Positions 10,981 through 22,315 of a stretch of DNA of 64,000 nucleotides are shown one piece after another. Position 1 is the first letter of the stretch, and every line of letters begins with the position of its first letter. Under the pieces are notes generated by a model that saw only the letters and a list, made by a program, of their open reading frames with translations, was not told the origin of the DNA and searched no databases. Origin of the DNA: Diphasiastrum complanatum (Eukaryota; Streptophyta; Lycopodiopsida; Lycopodiales; Lycopodiaceae); contig CM055100.1 in the NCBI GenBank assembly GCA_029204225.1, positions 22,316,248-22,380,247 of the forward strand, read 5' to 3'. The translations under genes were made by a program, and so were the position numbers.

Positions 10981-11533
10981 TTGTGTTTTAGGTTATGAAG
11001 GAAGCATTCACAATCTATCAATGATTTGGAGAAGATATCAATGCTAGAGCATGCTAGATTGGAGTCTACATCAAAATCGAGTTTCTTGCATATGTAGATT
11101 GGACCTTTTGTAGATCAAAACTTAAAATAGGTTTATATTCTTGATCATTTATGATTTCAAAACATACATTTGTCCGATTTTTAGAGCATTGAAAAAGCCT
11201 AAGTGGTGGCTACAAGATTTCATATCAAGTTTTAGGTAATTGCATGTTAATTTTAAAATAATCAATTTTTTGTGATTTTGTCAAAACCCTAATTTTGATT
11301 GGATCTCTAGATTGTGAGGTTAGTGAACTTCATTTGAGTGTGTTTCAATCTTAAGAAGTGGCAAGAGTTATCAGATTGAGGATAGATCATAGGTTGATCA
11401 AGATTTCACTATTCTATGTGTTGATTTGCTTGATATAAGTGCTAGAAGAGAATTGAGAAGTTTCATATCTTTGTGATTTTCTTTTGAATTTTTTTTTTGT
11501 TGTTCAAAGGAATTCTTTGTGCATTGAAATAGG

Positions 11534-12092
11534 TTGAAAGAGAGGATTAGGCATTGCTACATGGCTACATCAAGTGGAGTCATGTTGGAAGCCAATGATA
11601 GGCTTATCTCAAGTAGTTATGCATTGTGGAAAGTGAGGATGGAATCCCTTCTTGAGATGAATGATGTCCGATATTGTGGTAGGTTTGGAGGAGAGGCCAG
11701 AAACACAACGAGATCAAATGAGGTATGACAAGAGGGCCAAAAGGGCTCTACACATGATAAAGATGAATGTTAGGCTTCAAGCAAGAGGTGGATCTTCATC
11801 AACATCTCAAGTTGGAAAGGAGGCTATGTTCATCAAGGGCAAATTCAAGGATAAAAACAAAAGTAAGTGGTCTAAAGGGCAAGATCAAGGAGAGGAGTCT
11901 TCAAAAGGCAAAAAGAAATATAGATCAAAGCTCAACTGCTTCTATTGTGGCATCAAAGGACACTTTGCAAGTGAGTGCTACAAGAAGAAGAGAGATCAAG
12001 GAGACAAGTGCACACTTGAATGGACAATTTGCATGCAATTTGATGACTCGACCTTTGTCATTGAGGACCTCCTTGGAACTCTCATGTTTTGA
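11534..12092 (+). pseudogene. Copia gag fragment with CCHC zinc knuckle
   Basis: Two overlapping + frames. 11534-11728 carries a Copia gag start (S-S-Y-A-L-W-K-V-R-M-E-S-L-L). 11661-12092 carries a basic region followed by the nucleic-acid-binding knuckle C-F-Y-C-G-I-K-G-H-F-A-S-E-C. Most of the middle of gag is missing between them (L-E-M-N-D directly precedes the segment before the knuckle). No protease, integrase or RT follows on this strand. Sequence then runs straight into a minus-strand Copia protease, so the element is a 5' remnant fused to another. Confidence 0.8.
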
Positions 12093-12620
12093 GGCCGATC
12101 CTCAAGATCTTCCTCTCTTTGATGCTCCTCCTCAATGCTAGTAAGATCACACTTTGACAAGATCTCCTCCTTTGCCAAGTTCACATCCTTAAAAGCAACA
12201 TTAGCTTCCAACTTAAACAATCTTCCATTTTTAAAATCCCTTTGCAATACAAACATCATTCTTCAAAATAGAACAAACTCCATGCTTAAAGTGGACATCC
12301 AAACCACTTTCCAAAAGTTGACCAACGCTTAGCATATTCTTGGTGATTGATGGTACAAAAAAATCATTTTCTAGATCCATACCTTTTGAGGATTCCAGAC
12401 ACAAAGAGATGGTACCAACACCATCTATCCTACAATCTTCATGACTTGCAGTAAAGAAAAACTTTTAGCATCATTGAATGAGTGTAAAGTTGAGAACAAG
12501 TCCTTTTCACAAGTCATGTGGGAGCTAGCCCCACTATCAATCCACCAAGTGTCTCTTGAATTGCCATTGCTTGTTGGTGAGGATGTAGATGCCATCAAGA
12601 ATAGATCTTGTGAAGATTTT
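11996..12620 (-). pseudogene. Copia protease fragment, inverted relative to the neighbouring gag
   Basis: The minus strand from about 12,550 encodes the Copia aspartic protease signature W-W-I-D-S-G-A-S-S-H-M, then F-F-V-P-S-I-T-K-N-M-L-S-V-G-Q-L, the usual protease C-terminal block. A frame change near 12,255 leads into a charged segment ending at 11996. Integrase is absent. The LTR piece at 12,660-12,895 has the matching orientation, so this is the 5' part of a minus-strand element lacking gag. Its end overlaps the + gag ORF by about 100 bases, marking the fusion point. Confidence 0.75.
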
Positions 12621-12659
12621 GTGAATCACTAAGATCCAAAATCATCTATGATTTTTGGT

Positions 12660-12895
12660 TTAGAAAGACAACACAATTTACACCATTTGCAATATAGAAA
12701 ATCAACTACTACTTAATGAAAGAGATGCAAACTCAACAAGATATTGATCAAACATCAATAAAATGAAATTTTTGTCCATACAAAAATAATAAGGCACTGT
12801 ATTTTACATGTGTGGATCCGAATATTAACAAAACAATGCATTCTACACACAAGATTGTAAGATATCATCAATATAGTGCACCAATGGATAGATGA
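12660..12895 (-). repeat. Copia LTR fragment (inverted copy)
   Basis: The reverse complement of 12,700-12,893 begins ctatccattggtgcactata and follows the same order of words as 10,683-10,866, including ttattatttttgta, ttattgatgtttgatcaa and gagtttgcatctc. It forms an inverted pair with the LTR piece at 10.7-11.0 kb. Confidence 0.65.
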
Positions 12896-13009
12896 AAAAC
12901 TCATCAAGATCTATTACTATGAATTTTTATGGATCTTATAGAAATTGGAAACTATTTATGGGTGCAGACCTCTCCACACGTGTGAACAGGTCTTGAATTT
13001 GATTACCCA

Positions 13010-13720
13010 TCCACTCCTCGAGGACTCATGTGGATGTTGTTGTAGAAATGTTTGAATTTGGTCCTCGATGGTGATCGGTTTTTGAAACAAAGGCCTAGGC
13101 CTTGATGTGGATGGACCTTCTTCTGTGGCCTAGACGTCTGGTATATCTTGGATTTTTGGCCCGTCCAAACTTGTATCCAAGCCTCCCTGACCTTAGTGCT
13201 GAGGAGAGAACTATGGTATCATAGGAACTAGAATCTGAGGGCTGGCTTCCAACACTTGGGCGGCTGTCTTTTCATAATCTTTGATAATCACTTTTGCCTT
13301 TGGCAACTCAGTGGTTGCCATACGTTTGAGTTTATCAAATTTTTTCTGAAACCCCAGTATAGGGCTCTAAGAGTCCGGATCCTAATTTGTAGTTGGAATC
13401 TACAATGCGATGTAGGATTTGCGAAGAGATGCGCTCTTGTGTATTAACATCTATTCTTGGATCTGCTTGAGACATAGATGGAGAAGGGACTTTGGCTGTT
13501 GCTTTAGCGGCTTCTAGGGCTTCTTCTTATTGCAACTGTTTAATCTGCTATCTCATATCCTGATATCTCTTCTTTTCTGCTTTGAGATTCGGATACACGT
13601 CTGATGCGATAGGTATATCTATAGTTGGTGCAGATTCAGTAGGTACTGGATCAACTAGAACTTCTTTCTGGTTTTGAGCTCTGGTAATGTTGGAGGGTTT
13701 CCAGATCCCAAGTCAACGCT
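13010..13720 (-). pseudogene. Decayed gag-like coding sequence
   Basis: The minus strand has long nearly open stretches: one with N-L-K-A-E-K-K-R-Y-Q-D-M-R and E-A-A-K-A-T-A-K-V-P-S and two stops, another with R-A-K-N-P-R-Y-T-R-R-L-G-H-R. Composition (charged coiled N-terminus, basic end) resembles a Gypsy gag, but no zinc knuckle is present. Assignment is tentative. Confidence 0.25.
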
Positions 13721-13734
13721 AACCTTAGTTAATA

Positions 13735-14100
13735 AGTGAGAGGAATTTGGCACCCTACATGTGTAAGTCCGACCGGATGATCACATAGTGATTTGATTAA
13801 TTAGTAAGTCAATAAAAGGACTTTAGGCCTTTTTGCGGGACTTTTAATGTCACAGCAGGGCCTAAATGTCAAGTTAGTGAATAAAGTTGGGTTTCCCTTC
13901 AATTTGGATGGTTCCCACTCTTTTTTAAATTTGAATAATTAGGGAGGCAGAAATGGACCAATAGAATTCAAAGGCCAGGGTCCTCCTCTCTACTATAAAA
14001 AGGGACCAACTCGAGCTCCTACGCATGTTCATTCTTCATTTCAATAAAGCAGATTGGTTCTCTTGTGAAGTGGATTTATGAATGTCCTTGCTATCTATCA
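13735..14100 (+). promoter_or_regulatory. Probable LTR promoter region of the Gypsy-A element
   Basis: A TATA box (tataaaaagg, 13,994) is followed by caataaag at about 14,041, in the TATA-then-polyadenylation order usual for U3/R of plant LTRs. It lies upstream of the Gypsy-A leader and gag on the same strand. No matching second LTR with clear ends was found in the window, so boundaries are unknown. Confidence 0.4.
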
Positions 14101-15641
14101 CTTTTCCTCCATCTCTCATGCTTGTTGGATCTGATTGTTATTGGGATTGCATGTTATTATAATTTTTATGAGGGAGAAAGGGGGAGAGAGAAAGAGTAAG
14201 CTATCTTTGTTGTGGATCTAGTGTTAGTGGATGTAGTGTTAATTCTTAGGGTTAGTGGATGTTAGAGCTAGATTTGGATCTTCCATTCATGTTGAAATCT
14301 GAACTATACTATCGCTCTCATGGGAACGAGTCTATGCGTGACAACCAACTTTATCTCTTGATGCTAGATTGATTAGATCTTGGATTGAAATTAGGCAAGG
14401 AAAGAAACCCACTACAATTTTGGAGCTGTTTTCAGGGAGCTACGCCAATTTTTCAGCTTGTAGCATGTTGTTGGATGGTTAGCATGCATTAGGCATCTTG
14501 TCATTGCATGAATAATGTTAGATCTGCATTTAGTTTTGGAGTGATTTTGCTTGATTTGAGTGGATTTGCTTGTTTGAAATCTAATTTGATTGTGAAATAG
14601 GGAAAGCTATTTAGATCACCAATCTTAATATTCATTTGGATCTGAGATATAAAAAAAACAGCAAAAATCGGTCAAATTTGCCAGATTCTGGTCAAAAGGA
14701 GGTAAAAAACATCATCAGAACTGATGACTTTTTGCCCTCTTTTAAAAAACCTTTGCGGAGTTGCAGACACCTTTGGTTTTGATCACAAAACCTCTAGTTT
14801 GAAGGGCAAACAATCCTTCCCAGCAGATTTCTAGAAACATTAAAAAAACCATAAAAAAATACCAAAAAATCATCAAAACCCTAAAAATACAGAAAAAGAA
14901 CCTTCGTCCGATTCACTGTGCATAGATGTGATTCAGATCTATCTACTGCTAGGTCAACAAAGAATAATATCAGAAATAGAAGGTTTTTTGAGAGGATCAG
15001 TTGTCCTATTGCCATATTTTTGTCAAAAAAGATTCTTTTTTGCAAAAATACCAATATTACTCTTGATTCTTTGCCAAAACCTTCGCCGAGTTTCCAGAAC
15101 ATTCCATTTATAGTAAAATACTATTTTTGAGTTCGGCGAACATTCTTCTCCTTCAGATCATAGAAAATCTTGATTTTTACACTCACCAAACTATATAAAT
15201 TGTGTTTGTTTTGTGTCAGAAACCTTCGTCGGGTTTACCCTTTATTAGTGTCAGATTTTGAATCTAAAAATTTGGCCAAGGTTATTTCTTTAGAAATTGT
15301 CAAAAAAGCCTGATCAGAGAGTTTTTTTTTCAAAATAGCACTGCTGAACCTTCGTCGAGCCAATCTTCACCCAGAGAACCTTCGCCGGTACTATTTTTAG
15401 GTTCTAATTTTCCAGATCAAGTCCCTGTCAAAATTTGGATCAAATCTGATACATTTTGATTTGGATTCTAAGAAATTTTTTATTTTTGAAATGTATCGAT
15501 TGATTGAATTTTGAAATCTTTTTCACGATATAGAAATCTGATTCTTGCTAAGTGGAATAGATCTAGTAGGTCTGATCTGAGATAGTTTTGATTGAAAATC
15601 TAGATCCAATCTCATTGGTTGCTTGATTTGAATCTGTGAAA
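14101..15641 (+). other. Gypsy-A untranslated leader with repeated AACCTTCGCCGA motif
   Basis: No coding frame is visible in 1.5 kb before gag. The second half repeats a short word in both orientations: aaccttcgtccg (14,899), aaccttcgccga (15,078), ttcggcgaac (15,132), aaccttcgtcgg (15,221), aaccttcgtcga (15,347), aaccttcgccgg (15,377). The block around 15,010-15,150 (tttttgtcaaaaaag, tttttgcaaaaata, actcttgat, gagttcggcga) recurs in the same order at 52,660-52,790 before the third gag copy, showing this is the family's leader. Confidence 0.7.
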
Positions 15642-17043
15642 ATGGCTGCCCCTGGAGGTGCCTCTCAAAAAGTCAATCCAATCATTGTTAGAAGAGCACC
15701 CATTTGGATCTACTCAAATACAATGGATTAACATATCCAGTTAGATTTCTTCATATCTATGCTGAATCTTTTGAAGTCTATGGCAAAAATTTTCCCAAGA
15801 TAAACTTAAGCTTTTTCCTATGGCCTTAATAGGCGCATCACAAGATTGGTACTATAATCAAGATGAAACTGAGCATGCAGATTGGGAGATTGTTAAAAGA
15901 GCCCTTATCACACGGTTCAAACCTCGGAAGTTTATGGAAGACCCTTTCCTACTTTTAAGTAAAATTAAATGGGAAAGGGGGAAATGGTTCGAGATTATAT
16001 TGAATGGGTGAAATGCCTCAGATTTGAGTGTGAACCTGAGCTGATTAACGAAAATGCCATCATTATGTGGTTTTTGTCAGGTTTACCTAAACAGATTAGA
16101 CGTGAGCTGAAACACCATAATGAGTATGCACTCTTGCAAAATGCTATGGATGATGCAATTCGGGAGGAGGATGAAGATTTAGACAATGAGTCGAATATCA
16201 GTATGTTGTCTTATATAGCAGGGCAGACCACTACAACATCCACCACTATTGCATCAATGAATGTCAACTCTACTGCAAAAATGATGCTCAATGAGTTTGA
16301 AAAACTCGGGAAGAACCAGCAGAAACAGATAGAAAAGTTGCAGTCGCAATTTGATGAGAAGATCAAAGCATTGAAAGTTTTTCAACGAAAGTGAACAAGG
16401 AACCTGAGAAATTTGCGAAGACTTTTCCTACCAGGAAAAATGTCTAGTGTTCTATTTGTATAGGGAGGAAATCACACAGTGAATGAGTGTTCTCAATTGA
16501 AAAAACGAATGGAAATCAGTGTATGCCATTTGTGTAATTTGCTTGATCATGAGACTGCTTTTTGAAACTTCGATCCTCGGAAAATTCAGCAACGGTATGC
16601 TCAAATGGGATATCGAGAACCACAGTATGGAGGAAATCCAGCAGCCAGACCTCGACAATCTGCTCTTGGATATCCAGAACGTTTAGCCTTACCTGTCCAA
16701 CCAAAGCACTCTGCTCCTCCTGCCAATTTGATGGAACCAGAACCGTATAGAAGTACCGAGCAATGGAACTATGGTAATGATCAAGAAGGTGGATCTTCAG
16801 AACAATATGCTATTTATGTTGCTGCGCAACAACAAGCATCTAGAAATTGGACCAGAGCACCACTTGGATGCTTTACATGTGGAGAAAATCACAGAGTTGT
16901 AGAATGTCCAATTAAAGAAAAATTTGTACCATTTTGTCGTGACTATGGTTATGGGCATTGCTATAAAGATTGTCCAGCAAGACCGAAGCCACCACCAGCT
17001 ACAACTCCTGTAAATTTGATAACAATCAAGCGAAGACCAGTAC
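15642..17043 (+). pseudogene. Gypsy-A gag
   Basis: ATG at 15642 (M-A-A-P-G-G-A), in the same place as the start of the third copy at 53,279. Frames shift several times (stops near 15,730, 15,970 and 16,394). The pieces give the gag core (A-S-Q-D-W-Y-Y-N-Q-D-E-T-E-H, L-S-G-L-P-K-Q-I-R-R-E-L-K), an acidic region and a coiled segment. At 16,605-17,043 there is a Pro-rich stretch and the knuckle C-F-T-C-G-E-N-H-R-V-V-E-C, followed by a second Cys cluster C-R-D-Y-G-Y-G-H-C. Gag packages the RNA. This copy cannot make an intact protein. Confidence 0.85.
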
Positions 17044-17058
17044 CTCAAAATAAATCAA

Positions 17059-18386
17059 GTGTATATATCTGCCAGAATTGTAGGAGTACAATTCGTCATT
17101 ACTTTCATAGTACCAAAAGCACCAAATGTCTACCGAGTCCTATTGGGACGTCCATGGTTACGAGTTGCGCAAGTAATTCATAATTGGGGTACCGAAAAAA
17201 TCACTTTTGAAAATCGTGAACGTGCAGTCAAAGTTGATCTTGCAACTTGGACTATCAAACCAATGGTTCAAAAAGAGGATGATGATTCATCAACAACGGA
17301 TCATACTTGTGACCGACTAGAGAAAAATTTGGGAGTTCATTACGATTCTCAAACGGATACTGTCAACTGGAATGAAACTCTTGCAACGATTGATTGTACA
17401 GCAAGATATATATGTCAACAAGATAATCAGTCAGATTTGAGCGAGATTTCATTATTGGATCGAACCTTGGATGCACCGATCACTTCTCCATTGAATGTGC
17501 TGAATGTAGCTTGGATATCAATGGAACCTATACCAGATCCGATTGAAGATGACCTCATACTTGTGAGTCATGCCTTGAGTTATGATGACAATGCAGAACT
17601 TACTGATGAGCAGATTCTAAATCATATGGATCTGACCAGATTTGGAGTGCGTAATGTTCTTGATGAACCAACAATTAAATCGCCCAAAGCAATTATATTG
17701 AAAGAAGACAGGATCACAGGGTCAATGACGAAGAAACAAGCCAAGCAACATTATAATACGGTCCTGAAATGGGAAAATCTTCCTCAAAAGATTGATTCAC
17801 GGAATGTGCCACCCTTACTGGATAAAGGCAAAGGGAAAGTCATGGATGATTCTACAAGTCAAAATTCTAGCAAGACATCATCGTCTCGAAAGTGTTTCGA
17901 GTCCTATACGCCTTACAGTACCAAGAGATATGTTCACCTGAGCAACAATAGCACACATGCTATTAATAGCAAGAAGTCCCGGGAGGTTTGGGGAGCAGAG
18001 CCCTTCTAGAAACAGGGGGTCCAAGGGGCGGTAGCACCCCGACAGGGGGTTTGGGGGGCAGAGCCCCCCAACTACAGGGCCTCTTCATGATTTCATCACC
18101 TCCACGATCAATTCCTGCTAAGAAGGCTAAGCGAAGATCCAAGACAAGTCCTTTCGACAAAGAACAAGCAGATGTAGTCCAGCATGATATGCCCAAACAT
18201 TTTAAACGTTATACACTGGATGATGTGGTTATCATATTATCTAAAGCACATCGTGAACCCGAAGAACACATGCCAGACTCGAAAGATGTTTACGATGGCC
18301 CAGCTAGGACACAGTCAATGAATTTTGCCGAATTAGGAGAGCCAAAAAAGATTGTACAAGTTGGATCCCAACTTAATCCTGAATAG
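17059..18386 (+). pseudogene. Gypsy-A protease remnant and protease-RT linker
   Basis: The frame opens with the C-terminal end of the retropepsin domain (A-P-N-V-Y-R-V-L-L-G-R-P-W-L-R-V-A-Q-V-I). The catalytic Asp half is missing compared with the copy at 54,782, so the junction near 17,045-17,090 is a deletion. A long acidic linker follows to 17,892, where a 200-bp insertion breaks the frame. The linker resumes after it (I-P-A-K-K-A-K-R-R, then H-F-K-R-Y-T-L-D-D) and ends in the pre-RT segment at 18386. Confidence 0.8.
17893..18092. mobile_element. 200-bp GC-rich foldback insertion in Gypsy-A
   Basis: Compared with the minus-strand Gypsy-A copy at 38,140-38,200, where tctcggaagtcatcacctcc is continuous, this copy carries 200 extra bases between tctcgaaag and tcatcacc. 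The right half is strikingly GC-rich, with a perfect 7-bp stem around AGA at 18,053-18,069 (GGGGGGC-AGA-GCCCCCC). A weaker related version lies near 17,990-18,003 and a GGGG/CCCC pair at 18,025-18,040. No coding capacity and no clear target duplication were seen. Confidence 0.65.
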
Positions 18387-18960
18387 TATCAAGCACTCCA
18401 GAAGTTACTTCTTAAGTATCAAGATTGTTTTGCATTGACTTATCAAGATTTGAAGGGTATTCCAACGTCAGTTACCATACCTTTAGTACCTAATACAGTT
18501 CCAAAGGTTACAAAGTTCTATCGTTGTAAACCTGATGTTGCAGATCTGATAAAGAAAGAACTTCAGAGATTGCTTGACGCCAATTTCATTTATGAGGTCG
18601 AGCATACCGAATGGGTTTCACCGATTGTCATTGTTCCTAAGAAGAATGTTGAGAATTTGTGTGAATCTCAAGGCTTTGAACAAAGTGACATGGAAGGATC
18701 ACTTCCCGTTACCATTTACTGAAAGCATTGTGGATCACCTTGCTGGAGCGAAAGCGTTTTTCTGGATGCATTTAGTGGTTACAACCAGGTTCAGATTGCT
18801 CCTACAGTCACAAACAGAATGGGGCACCTATGCTTACAAAGTAATGTCGTTTGGACTCTATAATGCACCAAGTTTGTTCAAAGAGTAATGCAATTTGCTT
18901 TTAAAGATTATCTACAGAAATTCCTTGAAATATACTTGGATGACATGGGAGTCCATAAAT
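18387..18960 (+). pseudogene. Gypsy-A reverse transcriptase
   Basis: Three frames together encode the RT: W-V-S-P-I-V-I-V-P-K-K-N at 18435-18722, L-K-A-L-N-K-V-T-W-K-D-H-F-P-L-P at 18574-18888, then V-M-S-F-G-L-Y-N-A-P-S. The last corresponds to the usual M-P-F-G-L-C-N-A-P with two changes. The catalytic box Y-L-D-D is present around 18,930-18,945 in a frame that hits a stop within seven codons. Frameshifts near 18,660 and 18,890 inactivate it. Confidence 0.85.
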
Positions 18961-19978
18961 AGTACAGATACAGACCATCTGGATCAATTGGAGAAAGTAT
19001 TTGAAAGATGTCGCAAATATCAAATTTCTCTAAATCCAGAAAAATGCCAGATATGGGTTTCCCACGGAGTTGTGCTTGGGCATGTGATATCGAGACATGG
19101 CATTGCCACAGATTATTCTAAAGTCAAGGTTATTGTGGAATTGCCACCGCCAACAACAATTCGTGGAGTTTATGTGTTTATGGTTCATGCGAACAACTAT
19201 CGACTTTTTATTATTTTCCTTGCGGATTTGGCACGACCTATATACAAACTGACTATTGTTCCTATTTGGAAAGTAGAGGCGTTAGAAGCCTTTGACAAAT
19301 TAAAAAAAGCATTAACTTTGGCACCAATACTGCGTTCTCTAGATTGGACGGTTGAATTTCATGTTCACACGGATGCCTCAAAATACGCCATTGGATCAGT
19401 TTTGACGCAGCCAGGTGATTATAAGGACTATTCTATACGATTTTCAAGCAGACAGCTTACAGATCCAGAGAAGAACTATTCAACAACAGGACATGAAGCG
19501 TTAGCCATGATTTTTTCTGTTCGGAAATTTCGTCATTATCTCATGGAAACACACTTTGCATTTTATATGGATCACCAACCGTTGCTTTATTTGGTAAACA
19601 AGACGTGCAATACTGGACATATTGCAAGATGGTTACTGAAAGGGGAAGCAACATTATCTAGTCGATCATGTTTTGCGAATTGAATCTGCACCAATTAATA
19701 CTGAAGTGGATGATGAATTACCAGATGCTGCATTGTTCTATGTAGAAGCAGTACCTGAGTGGGCAGCAGATATTGTTGAGTACCTAATTCTAGGACAACC
19801 AAATGACTCTTTGACAAAAGTACAGAAGAGGCAATTGATTCATAAGGCTCAACCTTATCAATTGATTGTAAGACAATTATATTGTCGTGGATCAGACAAT
19901 ATTCTATGTAGATGTGTTTTTACATGTTTTTACATCAATATTATACATGTTTGTGTGTTTGCAAAGTTTCTAATTTGA
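18895..19978 (+). pseudogene. Gypsy-A RT C-terminus, RNase H and start of integrase spacer
   Basis: Open from 18895 to 19683 and, after a one-step frame change, 19673-19978. It contains the RT thumb (N-P-E-K-C-Q-I-W-V-S-H-G-V-V-L-G-H-V-I-S) and an RNase H domain with the expected acidic residues in H-T-D-A-S-K-Y-A, G-H-E-A-L-A and Y-M-D-H-Q-P-L. The pre-integrase segment follows, ending in Y-C-R-G-S-D-N-I-L near 19,905. There the element is broken by unrelated DNA and by the Copia-A piece. Similar integrase sequence resumes at 22.5 kb. Confidence 0.85.
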
Positions 19979-20109
19979 TTCCATAGCTTTGTAGACTTTA
20001 TTTCAGCCTTAATTTGCACCAATGCAAAAGTTATTGCACTTTTTCCAACAGAGTGTCAATATTCATGTCGACTACTTCACGTGGATCATTTATATATGAA
20101 CATCAATTC

Positions 20110-20307
20110 ATGCCTACCATTGCGTGCAGATCCATGTAGTGCGTTGGCATGAGAGAAATACAGTTCTCTCACGAATTCGAGTCTCGCTTACTAGCGGACC
20201 TTGGATCTACAGATCCTATTACAGATTTTATCTCGCACGCAGGCATGTCAAAGGTTCAGATTTTAAAGCTAGCAAAGCTTTGGCATTAGAAACAAAAAGT
20301 TTCTTTA
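20110..20307 (-). repeat. Copia-A LTR fragment, internally deleted
   Basis: Shares with the Copia-A LTRs (58,738-59,700 and 62,695-63,656) the words gtagtgcgttggcatgagag, agttctctcacga, actagcgga, tctcgcacgcaggca, agctagcaaggc-like and attagaaacaaaaagtttctt. It is followed by the same polypurine-tract complement gctccctctcaaagcatgatagc. A large part between the cacgcaggca and agctagc blocks is missing. It is the 3' LTR of the minus-strand fragment to its right. Confidence 0.75.
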
Positions 20308-21455
20308 GCTCCCTCTCAAAGCATGATAGCTTGACAACTCCAAGGCTGCTCCTCTGTCTCTTGAATAGACCTTTGTCCAAGGCCTTTGTAAAAATGTCTG
20401 CAACCATGTCTTTCGTTCCAATGAAGGTGGTCTGCAACATCTTCTTGCCAATCAGGTTTCTGATCAGGTTGGTACTTGATCGCAATGTGTTTCATCCTTG
20501 AATGAAACACAAGGTCTTTTGTCAGATGTATTACAGATGTCTTGTCCATCTGCAAAACCAGAGGTTCATTGTTTGTTTCACCCAATTCGTCCAGGAACTG
20601 TCTGAGCCAAATTATCTTGTTGGCCATCTTTGCTGCTGCAACATACTCTGCTTTGCAGGATGACTGGGCCACAATGGTCTGCTTCTTGCTGACCCAGAGA
20701 ATTGTCGCTCCTGAAGCAATGGTGCATCCTCCGGAGACACTTTTACAGTTGTTCTTGAGAGATGCCCAGCTAGCATCACTATAAGAAATCATCTGAAAAC
20801 CTGCATCACGACAATAACACAAACCATAATCCTTTGTTAGTTGAAGAAATTGCAAAATTTGTTTTGCAATCTTCCAATGTGTCGAGCCAGGATTCGTGCA
20901 AAATTGGCTCATCTTGAACACTACATAGGCAATGTCAAGGCATGTATTGTCTGCAAGGTACATCAACGATCCTATCATCTTCCTGTAAGGTGTGAGCTAC
21001 ATCAATTCTCTCTCTGTCTCAGTCCTCAAACTATTTTCATTCGTCAGCACCGTCCCTGCTAGCATTGGAGTATTCGCTCCTTTGCAATTCAGCATCCCAA
21101 AATCCTCTAGGACTTTCTTAGTATATCTAGACTGATGAAGGTACAACTTACCTCCCTCATAAACCCTTTCAATTTGCAAGCCAAGGTAACATCTGGCCTC
21201 TCCCAGATCCACGATCTCAAAATGTTTCAAGATATTTGTCTTCACTTCAACAATCAGCTACTCGCTCTCGTAGAGTATCAGAGTGTCGTCCACATACACA
21301 GCCACAATCATAATTTTCCCATCAGTAATTCTGACATACACATGGGAGTCAGCCATCAGTGGCTTGAATCCCAATGATTTCATGTCATGTGCCAAATTCC
21401 AAACTAATAGCAATAGCAATGAGGTAAAACTAGAAGCAAGAAAAGTACAAGACAA
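20228..21455 (-). pseudogene. Copia-A reverse transcriptase C-terminus and RNase H
   Basis: Minus-strand frames read, in order: 21455-21258 with A-V-Y-V-D-D-T-L-I-L (RT catalytic box), 21245-20997 (F-E-I-V-D-L-G-E-A-R-C-Y-L-G-L-Q-I), and 20978-20316 with I-G-S-L-M-Y-L-A, S-Y-S-D-A-S-W-A-S and C-K-A-E-Y-V-A-A-A (RNase H). Last, 20485-20228 carries F-I-G-T-K-D-M-V-A-D-I-F-T-K-A-L-D-K-G-L-F. The last block is near-identical to that of the Copia-A element at 59.8 kb, so the family is the same. It supplies the RT/RNase H part that the full-length insertion lacks. Frameshifts at 20,480, 20,990 and 21,250 make it inactive. Confidence 0.85.
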
Positions 21456-22315
21456 TCATGATAGCATATCAATAGAAAGCTAGAAACATGGAGATCTCAA
21501 TATAATTGCATTAGCAATGAAAGGAAGAGTACAAAGCAATGCAAATGGAGCATTGATTCATGTGGATAGGGCACATGAGACCTATCAATGGAGATCCCTA
21601 TGGCTCACATTCACAAGGAAGCTAGAAGCTCTCACTTGCAAATGAGCCAAAAGATTCACAAATTGATGTCTCTTGCCTAGTTATAGACAATGCTCTCACT
21701 TAACTAAACTTAACTATATTGAGGGATAGTTCACCCTTATTAAGTACTATTTAGGCTACATTGGGCCCTTGTTGGCCTATTATCCTTATTAATTACTTTG
21801 GAGGGCCATCTTGTTCTTAAGGCTAATAGCTCCTTTTGGGCCTACAAAGCTTACAATGGATATTATATTGCCTTGAAAGCACTAATGTACTAGAAGTACA
21901 TGACACTCCCCCTACTTAAACATTTTTGTCCTAAAAAATGAAGACGCTTGTCTGATCAACTTGATCACCTTGGTTAAGTAGTCACGACTAAGGGTGTGTC
22001 GTCCAAAAATAATAATTTATTGCCTCGTTACATATCCAAAGCTATCGAATTGAATCCATTTTGCTAGCTTCGGACTGTATTCCTTGTTCCCATGGAGAAA
22101 AACTGATGGTCAAAAAAGAGGTTGATGAAGCACCATATTGCTTGTTGGCAACCAGTCTGTATGGAATGGACAGAGTGTATCATCGCAATATCCTCTTTTC
22201 TCTGCTTTCTCGACATCACACCAACTCGGATGCCTATCCAATTAGCTTCGATTCTTGCTTTTGTCTTGCATCTGGCTCTTCTACCATAGCTGGCACCTAG
22301 TTCATTTCAACTAGT
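21456..22315. other. No recognised gene
   Basis: AT-rich DNA. A + frame at 22,061-22,300 lacks recognisable motifs. A short near-palindrome at 21,889-21,903 (gtactagaagtac) precedes atgacactccccctac, a phrase often seen at LTR ends, but no LTR pair was found. Confidence 0.4.
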
